Shown here piece after piece: positions 7,784 to 16,865 of a DNA stretch of 64,000 nt. Within the stretch, counting starts at the first letter, position 1. The number at the start of each line of letters is the position of its first letter. Both the position numbers and the translations under genes were made by a program. Location of the stretch: assembly GCA_046349955.1 (NCBI GenBank), contig JAXMBI010000022.1:62001-126000 (forward strand), written 5' to 3'. Source of the stretch: JBGAPH01 sp046349955. GTDB taxonomy: Bacteria > Planctomycetota > Planctomycetia > Pirellulales > JBGAPH01. A model generated the notes under the pieces. The model had not been told where the DNA came from. It was given only the letters and a program-made list of their open reading frames with translations, and did no database searches.

Positions 7784-9205
7784 TTACGGAGTGACACGAT
7801 GGTGTGCTCGCGGAGTCGCGCGTCGGCTGGAACGCGGGCCGAGCGTTTTCGCCAAGACCCCGATCAGCAGCGCAAGGAGAGCAAGTCCTTCGCTCGCAGG
7901 CTCGGGGGCCGCGACCTGAGCGGCGCCAAAGTTTGCCTTGAGAATTCCAAAGTCCGAGAGGTCGACGCGGCCGTCGGCCGTGAAGTCACCCTGATCGCGG
8001 TATTTCCCGCTGCCGAAGTTTGCCTTGAGCGTCCCGAAATCGGCTAAGTCGACTCTGCCGTCGAAGTTGGTGTCGCCGGGCGCAGGTTCGTCTCTGAGAT
8101 CGGCAAGCCAATCGCCGCCCAGGATAACTTTGCCATCGCGCGAAATGTCAACCCCATTCGAAAGATAGGGGCGTTCGAGGAGCTGAGGAACGTCCAGTCC
8201 GTAGTCATGGAGCAACACGTCGGTCAGCGGACGCATGCCGCGGGCTATGTCCCAGATGATCGCTTCTGAGCCTAATGCACCCGTGCGCTCGCTCGAGGAA
8301 TCCCCCACGATCACGCTGCCATCACCGGAGACTGCAGCCGCGAAGCTATAGTGTTCCCCGCCCGGGAGGTCGCCGAGGCCAGTCAGCCCAGAGCCGGCCG
8401 TCCAGCGAAACGCTTCTCGCCCTTCCACACCGCTACCAATCCCGACCACAACGTTTCCGTCATTCGACACGCCGCGCGCATCGCTCAAGAATGCTCCACC
8501 AGGGAAGTCTCCGAGCCCTGAAAAGCCGTGACCTTCGGTCCAGACCACCGCTTGCCAGCCCTCCGCGGAGGTCGCCGCGCCAACAAGAACTGAGCCATCC
8601 TCGGTAATGCCAAAAATGCGGCTGTCGTATCCGCCGCCTGGCAAGTCGCCGAGGCCGACCATGCCCGTCGCAGCGGTCCAGCGAAAGGCCTGAAAGCCGG
8701 AATCTGAGTCGCTATACCCAACAACGACAGTACCGTCGCCGGAGATTCCAGTCGTCTCCGTGTAGTGGTAGACGCCTGCTTGCGGCGTTGCGAGCATACC
8801 CAGCGACTGATTGATTTGGATGCTGTTCCCTAGCGACGCAACAGTGTCATGCGGCGCAGCAGCAAAAGCATTGAGTTCCGAGGCTCCCGCAATCACCTTG
8901 CCGTCGGCAGAGACCGCCTGCGCAACGCTATGCCGCTCCTCGAAAGGCGATCCATCGCCTGTGTCGCTGATCACGACAGTGCCATCGTGATCGGTCCATA
9001 CGACAGCCGGCCCAATCGAGCTTGAGCTACCGACCGCAACTTTGCCATCCGCGGACAGGTCGTTCATTCCGACTAACGGCCACCCCGACGCTGCAGGGAT
9101 CTTGATCAGACGTGGCGCCGCAGGTGCATTCGCGTGGACGATTAGCGCAAGGAGCCCCGCAAAAGAGCCCCTGAGCAGCTTGCGCGTCGAATAGGGGCCG
9201 AGCAT
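7784..9205 (-). CDS. Secreted HAF-repeat protein with dockerin-like and PEP-CTERM segments
   Basis: The protein has 473 residues. An N-terminal signal peptide (GSFAGLLALIVHANAPAAP) is followed by repeated units of the HAF extracellular family: FRWTAATGMVGLGDLPGG, VVWTEGHGFSGLGDFPGG and FRWTAGSGLTGLGDLPGG, each with GDGSVxVG. From about residue 385 two EF-hand-like dockerin repeats follow (GDTNFDGRVDLADFG and GDFTADGRVDLSDFG). The end is PEPASEG, then a hydrophobic helix and an Arg-rich tail, the PEP-CTERM sorting layout. About ten residues follow the Arg cluster, which is longer than usual. The protein is presumably exported, Ca-binding and processed by an exosortase encoded elsewhere. The ligand is unknown. 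Confidence 0.8.
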   Translation of the reverse strand: MLGPYSTRKLLRGSFAGLLALIVHANAPAAPRLIKIPAASGWPLVGMNDLSADGKVAVGSSSSIGPAVVWTDHDGTVVISDTGDGSPFEERHSVAQAVSADGKVIAGASELNAFAAAPHDTVASLGNSIQINQSLGMLATPQAGVYHYTETTGISGDGTVVVGYSDSDSGFQAFRWTAATGMVGLGDLPGGGYDSRIFGITEDGSVLVGAATSAEGWQAVVWTEGHGFSGLGDFPGGAFLSDARGVSNDGNVVVGIGSGVEGREAFRWTAGSGLTGLGDLPGGEHYSFAAAVSGDGSVIVGDSSSERTGALGSEAIIWDIARGMRPLTDVLLHDYGLDVPQLLERPYLSNGVDISRDGKVILGGDWLADLRDEPAPGDTNFDGRVDLADFGTLKANFGSGKYRDQGDFTADGRVDLSDFGILKANFGAAQVAAPEPASEGLALLALLIGVLAKTLGPRSSRRATPRAHHRVTP

Positions 9206-9504
9206 AGGTTGCGACCGCTCGCGGGCGAACTGGGGTGGAGGGTGCTGCCGGCGCGAAAACTACCCGACTTCAAGACCTCCAATTCTGAATGGGGCCCTGA
9301 GTTCTTTCATCAGTAACCAAAAATCGCGCCACCGGCAAGTTTCTTGGCGCATACGCACGGCGGCCACGATACGGCCGGCCAGACGAACGCCCCGATCGCG
9401 CGCCAAGCGGCTGCGGCGGCCCATCGGTTGACGGTTGGTTCGTGCAACCTCTAAGCTGCTCGGGCCGGGGCCGTTTGCCGATTCTCCCCTCGAGCCGAAC
9501 TTCC

Positions 9505-10401
9505 ATGCAAGTCGCCTGGCGCGGCATCTTTCCCGCCGCCACCACTCAGTTTCGTTCCGATCAGTCACTCGATCTCCCGGCGACCCTCGCCCACCTCGAC
9601 CAGTTGCTGGCCGCCGGCATCGATGGCCTGATCATGCTCGGCACCGTGGGCGAAAATTGCTCGCTCGAACCCGCCGAGAAGCTCGAGGTGTTGCGGGCAA
9701 CGGTCGACCACGTGGCGGGGCGCGTGCCGGTGCTCACCGGCGTGGCCGAGTACACCACGGCCATGGCCTGTCGCTATGCCGCCGAAGCAGAGCGGATCGG
9801 CCTCGCTGGGCTGATGGTGCTGCCGTGCATGGTCTACAAGTCGGACGCCCGCGAGACGATGGCCCACTTCCGCACAGTGGCGGCCGCCTCGGGACTGCCG
9901 ATCATGGTCTACAACAATCCGGTGTCGTACCACGTCGACATCACGCCGGAGATGTTTTGCGAGCTGGCTGACGAGCCGCGGTTGGTGGCGATCAAGGAGT
10001 CGTCGGAGAACGTGCGGCGGATCACCGACCTGGTGAACGCCTGCGGCGACCGCTACGTGCTGTTCGGCGGCGTAGACGACCTGGCGCTCGAGAGCCAAAT
10101 GCTGGGCGCCCAAGGCTGGATCTCGGGGCTCGTGAACGCGTTCCCGCGCGAGAGCCGCCGGATGTGGGACCTGGGCGCCGCCGGCAAGTGGGACGAAGCC
10201 CGCGAGATCTATCGCTGGTATACGCCACTCTTGCACCTCGACACGCACGTGAAGCTGGTGCAGTACATCAAGCTGGTGATGCAGGAGTGCGGCATCGGCA
10301 ACGAGCTCACCCGCGCGCCACGGCTGCCGATCGTGGGGGCGGAGCGCGAGCGGATCTTGCAGCTTGTGCGCGCAGCCAAGGAAACGCGGCCCAAGCTCTG
10401 A
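9505..10401 (+). CDS. DapA-superfamily lyase/deaminase (dihydrodipicolinate synthase family)
   Basis: This is a 298-residue class I aldolase-type TIM barrel. The family motif GTVGEN is at 46-51, the catalytic Tyr136 sits in MVYNNP, and the Schiff-base Lys164 is in VAIKESS. The start at 9505 is taken because the barrel begins right after MQVAWRGIFPA. The family includes DapA, NanA, KDG aldolase and pyrroline-4-hydroxy-2-carboxylate deaminase. The NNPVSYHVDITPEMF and IKESSENVRRITD segments look most like the last of these, which acts in hydroxyproline breakdown, but the assignment is tentative. There are no lysine-pathway neighbours. Confidence 0.8.
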   Translation: MQVAWRGIFPAATTQFRSDQSLDLPATLAHLDQLLAAGIDGLIMLGTVGENCSLEPAEKLEVLRATVDHVAGRVPVLTGVAEYTTAMACRYAAEAERIGLAGLMVLPCMVYKSDARETMAHFRTVAAASGLPIMVYNNPVSYHVDITPEMFCELADEPRLVAIKESSENVRRITDLVNACGDRYVLFGGVDDLALESQMLGAQGWISGLVNAFPRESRRMWDLGAAGKWDEAREIYRWYTPLLHLDTHVKLVQYIKLVMQECGIGNELTRAPRLPIVGAERERILQLVRAAKETRPKL

Positions 10402-10627
10402 GCCCTTCTCTTCACGCTTGCGACGCCCGCCGCGCCGGATCCGAGCGCGCCCGGCCTATCCCCCGTCGCCGCAGTAGTTGACAGCAGTTTGCTAGCAAGC
10501 GGCCGAGCGAGTCGACGGCGCGATGCAAACGGTTGTTCAGCAGGGGACTTGCGCGATGCGCCCGCGAGGCAGGCGCCCCACCCATCAGCGGACCTGAATG
10601 GGTGTAGGGCGGATCGGCGGGTGCCGC

Positions 10628-10643
10628 TATAATCCGCCGCCCA
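10628..10643 (+). promoter_or_regulatory. -10 consensus TATAAT adjacent to start codon
   Basis: A perfect TATAAT (10628-10633) ends nine bases before the ATG at 10643. No -35 consensus and no Shine-Dalgarno sequence are seen. Initiation 6-9 nt downstream would place the transcript start at the start codon. Confidence 0.5.
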
Positions 10644-11647
10644 TGAGTTCTTTGGACGTCGCTACGCGCTGGTCGCCGCACCTCAAATCCGCTCGCCCCG
10701 GAGCGTTCGGCGCTGCGCTGCTGGCGCTCGTGATGTTCGCCGGCTGTGGCACCACGAAATGGAGCGACACCCCTCGCACGGCGACCGAACAGCTGCTGAT
10801 CTCCGACGCCATCGACCGCGCGATCAGCCAGATCGATTTTGGGCCGCTCAAGGGGGAGAAGATCTTCCTCGATACCCAGTACCTGAACACGACGATCGAC
10901 AAGGACTACCTGATCAGCACGTTGCGGCAGCACATGCTGGCCAGCCAGTTGACGCTGTGCACCAAGAAGGAAGACGCCGCCTACGTGGTGGAGGCCCGTT
11001 CGGGAGCCGTGGGCACGAGTCGGCATGATCTGCTGTATGGCGTGCCGGCGACCAACTTGCCTTCGATTTCGCCGATGCCTGGCGCTCCCAGCCAGATTCC
11101 GGAGATTCCGTTCGCCAAGCGGACCGACCAGATGGGCGTGGCCAAGTTGGCTGTGTTCGCCTACGACAACCAGACGGGCGAACGCGTCTGGCAATCGGGC
11201 ATGACCCGCGTGGTGAGCAATGCCAAGGACCTGTGGGTGCTCGGCGCCGGGCCCTTCCAGCGCGGCACGATCTACTCGGGGGACGACGACGTGATGAAGG
11301 TGCCGCTGGCCTTTGGGCGTCCGCGTTTCCGCAAGAAGAACGACGCCCCGGTGCGCGTGGTGCGGAATGAGAACTTCCGCAGCGGCGGCCAGCTTGCGAA
11401 GAAGGACAAGGAGAAGGCGGAGGAGCCGGTGCTGACGGCCCAAGCGCCGCCGGCCGCCGCGACGCCGACCTCGGCGACACCTCCGGCCGCACCGCCTGCA
11501 CCGCCCCCTGCGACGCCCGCGCAAACGCAGCCCTTGCCGCCCGTTGAGGGGGCGGGGCCCGGCAGCGCCGCGCCGCAGTTCAACCAACTGCAGATCCCTG
11601 GCCCGCCGCTGCCGTCGGGCCGTGAGGGAGAAGTGCTGCGCCGCTAG
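10643..11647 (+). CDS. Planctomycete lipoprotein (DUF6655-like, tentative)
   Basis: The protein has 334 residues. A hydrophobic segment (AALLALVMFAGC) ends in a lipobox-type Cys at about residue 32, so it is probably lipidated. The mature part starts TTKWSDTPRTATEQLLISDA and has an alpha/beta domain to about residue 210, including LDTQYLNTTIDKDYLISTL and AVFAYDNQTGERVWQSG, followed by a charged stretch and an Ala/Pro/Thr-rich low-complexity tail. The TATEQLLISDAIDRA segment recalls the planctomycete DUF6655 family. No catalytic motif is visible. It is monocistronic. Confidence 0.6.
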   Translation: MSSLDVATRWSPHLKSARPGAFGAALLALVMFAGCGTTKWSDTPRTATEQLLISDAIDRAISQIDFGPLKGEKIFLDTQYLNTTIDKDYLISTLRQHMLASQLTLCTKKEDAAYVVEARSGAVGTSRHDLLYGVPATNLPSISPMPGAPSQIPEIPFAKRTDQMGVAKLAVFAYDNQTGERVWQSGMTRVVSNAKDLWVLGAGPFQRGTIYSGDDDVMKVPLAFGRPRFRKKNDAPVRVVRNENFRSGGQLAKKDKEKAEEPVLTAQAPPAAATPTSATPPAAPPAPPPATPAQTQPLPPVEGAGPGSAAPQFNQLQIPGPPLPSGREGEVLRR

Positions 11648-11760
11648 CGCGTTGCCGGCGGCCGCGCTTCATTCGTCGCGCCTTCGGTGCGCCGTGTGCG
11701 GACCTTCACGCGCCTCGCGCCTATTCTGGGCGAGGGTAAGCAACAGGTCTCGGCAGCAGG

Positions 11761-12828
11761 TCAGTTTGCACGCGGAACGAAGTCGTCTTGGCCTCCCAGA
11801 CCGAGCGCGAATGCCGCCAGCAAATCGGCCGCCCGATCGAGATCGTCGAGCGAGATCATCTCCACCGGGCTGTGCATGTAGCGGTTGGGAATGCTCACCA
11901 GGCCCGTCGCCATACCCCCTCGATTCACTTGCATGCTGTTGGCGTCGGTGCCGGTCGCGCGGCCGCTCGCGCCGAGTTGGTAGTCGATGGAGTTGGACTT
12001 GGCCGTGTCGATCAACCGCTCGACCACCACCGGGTTCATGTTGGGCCCCCGATAGATGACCGGCCCTTTGCCGAGTGCCACGTCCCCTTCCTGCTTCTTG
12101 TCGATCGTGGGGCAATCCGTGGCGTGCGTCACGTCGACCGCCACGCCCACCTGCGGATCGATCGAGAAGGCGCTCGTCTTCGCCCCCCGCAGGCCGATCT
12201 CTTCCTGCACCGTGGAGACGGCGAACAGACCGCATTGCAGCGGTTTGCCTGAGGTCCGCCGCAAGGCCTCGATCACCACCCATAGGCCCGTCTTGTCGTC
12301 CATGCCCGGCGCGGTGGCCAGTTGGTTCCGCAGCGTAGTGAGCCGCAGCTTGAAGGTGACGCAATCCCCCACCCTCACCGCGGCCGAGGCCTCTTCCTTG
12401 TTCTTCGCGCCGATGTCGAGCCACAGGTCCTTGAGCTTGGGCGCCTGCTTCCGCTCGTCGTCGGTCAACAGGTGAATGGGCTTGCGGGCGACCACGCCGT
12501 CGATCGGGCCGCCGGCGCCCCACACCGTGAGCTCCTGGCCGATCAGCACCTGCGGGTCCCACCCGCCGATCGGTTGCAGGTACAGGAAGCCCTCGCCGTC
12601 GATGTATTGCACGATCAGGCCGATTTGGTCGCAGTGCCCCGCCAGCATCACGCGGAGGGGGGCCTGCGGATTGCGGGCGGCGATCAGGTTGCCGTGGAGG
12701 TCGAGCGAGATGTCGTCGGCAAAGTTCGAGGCGTATTGTCGCACCACCTCTTGAATTCGGCCCTCGTAGCCCGAGGGGCTGGGCGTCTCGATCAGTCGAC
12801 GGAGGAAATCGAAAGGGGCGGCATCCAT
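11761..12828 (-). CDS. M42 family metallo-aminopeptidase
   Basis: This 355-residue protein is of the M42 glutamyl/leucyl aminopeptidase family. It has the first metal ligand in LAGHCDQIG, the Asp of GMDDKTG that bridges two metals, the Glu-Glu of STVQEEIGLRGA (general base and ligand), a later Asp in VAVDVTHA, and the final His in NRYMHSPVE. The set is complete, so it is probably an active cytosolic tetrahedral peptidase that trims peptides. The ATG at 12828 with AGGAGAG upstream is preferred to an in-frame TTG at 12864. Nothing adjacent suggests a special role. Confidence 0.9.
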   Translation of the reverse strand: MDAAPFDFLRRLIETPSPSGYEGRIQEVVRQYASNFADDISLDLHGNLIAARNPQAPLRVMLAGHCDQIGLIVQYIDGEGFLYLQPIGGWDPQVLIGQELTVWGAGGPIDGVVARKPIHLLTDDERKQAPKLKDLWLDIGAKNKEEASAAVRVGDCVTFKLRLTTLRNQLATAPGMDDKTGLWVVIEALRRTSGKPLQCGLFAVSTVQEEIGLRGAKTSAFSIDPQVGVAVDVTHATDCPTIDKKQEGDVALGKGPVIYRGPNMNPVVVERLIDTAKSNSIDYQLGASGRATGTDANSMQVNRGGMATGLVSIPNRYMHSPVEMISLDDLDRAADLLAAFALGLGGQDDFVPRAN

Positions 12829-13080
12829 CGAGCGGCAACTCTCCTGAAGGGCAGGCAGCGACAAAATACAGCGTAGGAACAGGGCAGTTTAGGGGGTGGG
12901 CCGCAGTGCTGGCAACGCCGGTCCCGCCCGCCGAGCGACCTCGACAGGGTCGGCCCTGAACCCTAGAATCCGCGGCCCCCGGAAATCCCCCAGCCGCTCC
13001 CAGGCGACCGCGATGGGAGTGCGCGCCTTATCCGTCAGCGCCGTGTTCCGGGTTTCACCGCTCGAGCAGGGAGGCTCTTG

Positions 13081-16000
13081 ATGACTCATCTCGCCCACTT
13101 CGCCCGGGCCGCAGTTGCGGTCGCGTGTTTGTTGCTCTGCGCTGGACGCGTAGCCGCGCAGCCCGTGGGCGGTGATTCAACCCTCACGCTCGAGGCGGTG
13201 GATGCGGCCGTCAAATCGCTCGACGAGACGCCCGACCTCGACCCGGCCGTCAAGGCAACTGCCAAAGAGTCGTTGGCAGCCGCCCGCGCGAGCCTCGAAT
13301 CGGCCCGCAAGCATGCGGCCGACGCCGCCCGCTTCACGGCCGACCTCGAACGCGCCGCTGCCGAGCGCACGGCGCCTCCCGTCGGCGCATCGGAGGCCGT
13401 CTTCAAGTCCGACGCCGAGTTGAAGGGGCGGCAGCGTGACCTCCCCCATCTCGACCCGCTGCTCGCGAATTTCGAATCGGCCCTGGCCGCCGCGCGGTTG
13501 GAACTCGCCCGCCTGCAAGATGAGCCACGACGCCGCGCGGATCGCAGCGTGGAATGCAACAGGCTCGATGCCGAAGCGCGCAAACAGCTCGAAACGCTGG
13601 CGGCGGCGCTGGCAGCGCCCGCGCAACCAGGGCTGGTAGGCAGCGCGGCTCACTTGGCGCAAGCGGCTCGTCAACGCGAGCTCGAGGCGGCGCTCGATGC
13701 CCGCGGCAAAGAGCTGAACTACTACAAGCAGACGAACGACCTCGTCTCCCCCCGTCGAGAAAGGGCGGAGCAAGAGGTCGCTCGCCTGGAGAAACGCGTG
13801 AAGGAACTCGAGGCGGAGGTCAACGCCGAACGTCTCGAGGAGGCCGAGCACAGCGCCGAGAAGGCGGCGCAAGAAACCGAAGACGCCGCGCAGAAGCATC
13901 CGGCGGTGCTGGCGCTAGCCGAGGCGAACGCCCGCCTCTCTAAAGAGCTGACCCCTTCGGCCGAACGGCTCAAGCGGGCCGCCGGCGAACGCAAGGCGAT
14001 TCAAGACGAGCGGGCGACGCTGGCCGCCGACTACGAAGAAGTCAAGGATCTGGTTGAAAAGTCCGGCCTGACCGACGCCGTAGGCATTCAGCTTCGGCAA
14101 CGGCACACCACGTTGCCCGATCCGCGCACGGTGCGCGCCGCGCAGCTCGCACGCGAGGCCGAACTCTCGAACGCCCAGATCGAGTATTTCCGCTTCAAAG
14201 ACGAGCACGAGCGGTTGGCCGGCTACCGCGAGAAGTGGGAACCGATCGTCGAAGAACTGTTCGCGTCGCTCGGCAAGCGTGCGCCGGCCACTCCCAGCGC
14301 GCAAGAAGACATCGATCGGCTGGTGCAATTGCTCGAGCAGCGCCGCGCCATGCTCGATACCCTGCAAGACCAGGCGTTGCACTACATCGAGGAGCTCAGC
14401 ACGATCGAGGTCGAGCACCTGCAGCATGCCCAAACCGCCCGCGACTATGCAGAGTACATCGACGGCCGCGTCCTCTGGATCCGCAGCACGGAGCCCCTCG
14501 ACGGCACGACGCTGGCCCACGCTTGGCGCACCTGGCAGCATCAATGGTTGGGCGGGCAGTGGCTCGAAGTGTTGCGCACTTTTGGCCGCGATTTCGTCAG
14601 CCACCCGCTGCTCGACGTGTTGCTGCTCGCGGTCTTCGTGCCCTGGTTCCTGATGCAGCGCAAACTGCGCCGGCATCTCTGGGACGTCGGCGAGCAGGCC
14701 GCCAAGTCGACCACCTGCCGCTTCTGGTTCACCGCCCGGGCGATCTGGCTCACGGCGCTGATCAGCGCATTTTGGCCGGCCTTGCTGTGGACGCTGGGCT
14801 GGCGGCTCGGCGCGCCGCTCGAGGCTGTTCCAGCCGACGACGACGCCACGCAACTGGCCCGAGCCCTCGCCTCGGGTCTACAGACGGTGGCGATCGTCTA
14901 TCTGGCCGGCGACCTGCTGCGGCACTTGTGTCGCGGGCGTGGGCTGGCTGAAGCCCACTTCGGTTGGCCGCAGAGCTCGCTGCGCTCGATCCGCCGCAAC
15001 GTGCGCTGGCTGATGGTCTTCGCCGTGCCGCTGGCGCTCGTCGTATGGACGATGGAGCAGCATCCCGATCTGCAGCGCAATTCGCTGGGAAGGCTGGCCT
15101 TCATCGGCTGGCTGCTGGCGGCGGCCGTGTTCTTGCAGCGCGTGCTCTCTCCCAACAGCGGCGTTCTCAGCGAACTGATCGCCTATAATCGTGGCGGCTG
15201 GCTCGACCGGCTCAGCTTCGCTTGGCGTCCGCTGGCCATCGGGGGCCCCGTGGCGCTCGCGCTCTTGGCCGCCGTGGGCTACTACTACACGGCGATCCAA
15301 CTTGTGGGGCGACTCCAGGCCACCGCGTGGCTGCTGCTCGGAGCGCTCGTGGCCTGGGCCGTAGTTTTGCGCTGGCTGCTGCTTGCCCGACGGCAAATGG
15401 CGATCAACCAAGCCCGCCAGCGACGCGAAGCGGCCCTGGCCCAAGCCGACGCCGAAGCGAGCGCCGCGCCGGCGCCCGACGCCCTGCCCGAGCTGAACCT
15501 CTCGGCGATCAACACGCAAACCCGGCAGCTCATCGCCAGCTTCGCCATGCTCGCGGTCATGCTGGGCGTGTGGCTGATCTGGGTCGATGTGCTGCCGGCT
15601 CTTGGCATGCTCGACCGCTTTGTCGTGTGGGGCGAAAAGACGGTCGGCAACCACGTGACCTTGAGCGACGCCTTCGTCGTGCTGGTGATCGCCACCATGA
15701 CCACGATCGCCGCCCGCAACATCCCCGGCTTGCTCGAGATCGCCATCCTGCAGCGGCTGCCGCTCGATTCGGGGCTGCGGTATGCCGTCACCGCGGTGTC
15801 GAAGTATCTGATCACGATTGTCGGCATCACGGCGGCCTGCGCGCAGATGGGCATTCGCTGGGAAAAGGTGCAGTGGCTGGTCGCAGCGATCTCCGTCGGC
15901 TTGGGCTTTGGCTTGCAGGAGATCTTCGCCAACTTCATCTCGGGCCTGATCATCCTGTTCGAGCGCCCGGTGCGCCCTGGCGACGTGGTGACGGTCGGCG

Positions 16001-16503
16001 ACGTGACTGGCTGCGTCACGCAAATCCGCATTCGCGCGACCACGATCACCGATTGGGACCGCAAGGAACTGCTGGTGCCCAACAAGGAGTTGATCTCGGG
16101 CCGCGTCGTCAACTGGACCCTCAGCGACCGCGTGGTGCGGTTGACGGTGAAGCTGGGCGTAGCCTACGGGTCCGACGTCGCCCGCGTCACTCAGATCCTT
16201 ACCCGGTTGATCAACGAACAATCCGGCCTGCTGAGCGACCCGCCCCCCTCGGTGACGTTCGAAGGCTTCGGCGAGAGCACGCTCGACTTCGTGGTCCGGG
16301 GCATGCTCACGAGCCTCGACGAAACCTTGCGGGTCAAGCACCAGCTCAACACGAAGATCGAAGCCGAGTTCCGCGCCGCCGGCATCGAGATCGCCTACCC
16401 CCAGCGCGACGTCCATGTGCGTTCCTTGCCTGCCGAATTGCTGCCGCTCGCCTTCGATCGCCGGCGATCGGAGGAGGCCGCCCAGCGGAAGCGGCCGGCC
16501 TAA
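13081..16503 (+). CDS. Large MscS/MscK-type mechanosensitive channel
   Basis: The protein has 1140 residues. GGAGG lies 8 nt before the ATG at 13081, which is preferred to the TTG at 13078. A signal peptide ends near AAQPVGG. Residues about 30-480 are a long periplasmic coiled coil rich in Glu, Arg and Ala. From about 500 there are roughly ten hydrophobic helices. The MscS core begins near 900, with the pore helix (VAAISVGLGFGLQEIFANF) and the beta domain FERPVRPGDVVTVGDVTG, then NKELISGRVVNWTLSD. This is the MscK/KefA layout. Opening under membrane tension releases osmolytes on hypo-osmotic shock. The heptameric assembly is family knowledge. Confidence 0.92.
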   Translation: MTHLAHFARAAVAVACLLLCAGRVAAQPVGGDSTLTLEAVDAAVKSLDETPDLDPAVKATAKESLAAARASLESARKHAADAARFTADLERAAAERTAPPVGASEAVFKSDAELKGRQRDLPHLDPLLANFESALAAARLELARLQDEPRRRADRSVECNRLDAEARKQLETLAAALAAPAQPGLVGSAAHLAQAARQRELEAALDARGKELNYYKQTNDLVSPRRERAEQEVARLEKRVKELEAEVNAERLEEAEHSAEKAAQETEDAAQKHPAVLALAEANARLSKELTPSAERLKRAAGERKAIQDERATLAADYEEVKDLVEKSGLTDAVGIQLRQRHTTLPDPRTVRAAQLAREAELSNAQIEYFRFKDEHERLAGYREKWEPIVEELFASLGKRAPATPSAQEDIDRLVQLLEQRRAMLDTLQDQALHYIEELSTIEVEHLQHAQTARDYAEYIDGRVLWIRSTEPLDGTTLAHAWRTWQHQWLGGQWLEVLRTFGRDFVSHPLLDVLLLAVFVPWFLMQRKLRRHLWDVGEQAAKSTTCRFWFTARAIWLTALISAFWPALLWTLGWRLGAPLEAVPADDDATQLARALASGLQTVAIVYLAGDLLRHLCRGRGLAEAHFGWPQSSLRSIRRNVRWLMVFAVPLALVVWTMEQHPDLQRNSLGRLAFIGWLLAAAVFLQRVLSPNSGVLSELIAYNRGGWLDRLSFAWRPLAIGGPVALALLAAVGYYYTAIQLVGRLQATAWLLLGALVAWAVVLRWLLLARRQMAINQARQRREAALAQADAEASAAPAPDALPELNLSAINTQTRQLIASFAMLAVMLGVWLIWVDVLPALGMLDRFVVWGEKTVGNHVTLSDAFVVLVIATMTTIAARNIPGLLEIAILQRLPLDSGLRYAVTAVSKYLITIVGITAACAQMGIRWEKVQWLVAAISVGLGFGLQEIFANFISGLIILFERPVRPGDVVTVGDVTGCVTQIRIRATTITDWDRKELLVPNKELISGRVVNWTLSDRVVRLTVKLGVAYGSDVARVTQILTRLINEQSGLLSDPPPSVTFEGFGESTLDFVVRGMLTSLDETLRVKHQLNTKIEAEFRAAGIEIAYPQRDVHVRSLPAELLPLAFDRRRSEEAAQRKRPA

Positions 16504-16594
16504 CAGCGTTTGCGCCGCCCGGTGCACTTGTCGGGTCATTCGGTACGGCGGTTGCATACCTTGACCCCTGGGGTGACATTCCAGGAGTTCGATC

Positions 16595-16858
16595 ATGAAC
16601 CGCATTCCGTTGTCCCTTCCCGAAGTCGCCGTGATCGCTGGAACCCGTGCGGCCCTCGGCGCCGGCATCGGCCTGCTCTTGGCCGACCGCCTCGACCGCC
16701 ACCAGCGGCGGGCGATCGGCTGGACGCTGTTCGCCGTGGGCGCGGTGAGCACGGCGCCAATCCTCGCGCAACTGCTGACCTCGTCGCATTCCGCCTCGAC
16801 GGCCAGCGGGACCGGGGAGTATGGACCTCGGCCCGCCGAGCCTGAGTACGCGAGTTAA
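16595..16858 (+). CDS. Small hydrophobic membrane protein
   Basis: The protein has 87 residues. An AGGAG about 8 nt upstream supports the ATG at 16595. Two hydrophobic stretches (GTRAALGAGIGLLLADRL and AIGWTLFAVGAVSTAPILAQL), separated by a basic loop, predict a helical hairpin. The tail is Ser/Thr-rich and polar. No family is recognised. It follows the MscS-type channel by 91 nt on the same strand and may be co-transcribed with it. Any accessory role is speculative. Confidence 0.6.
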   Translation: MNRIPLSLPEVAVIAGTRAALGAGIGLLLADRLDRHQRRAIGWTLFAVGAVSTAPILAQLLTSSHSASTASGTGEYGPRPAEPEYAS

Positions 16859-16865
16859 TCGCGAT

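Noticed and set aside
10412..11587. Minus-strand frame of 391 codons opposite the lipoprotein at 10643
   Set aside because: Arg/Gly-rich translation with no motif. The plus strand carries the lipoprotein signal and perfect -10 element.
14878..16752. Minus-strand frame of 624 codons opposite the MscS-type channel
   Set aside because: It mirrors the channel gene in high-GC DNA. No helix or domain pattern.
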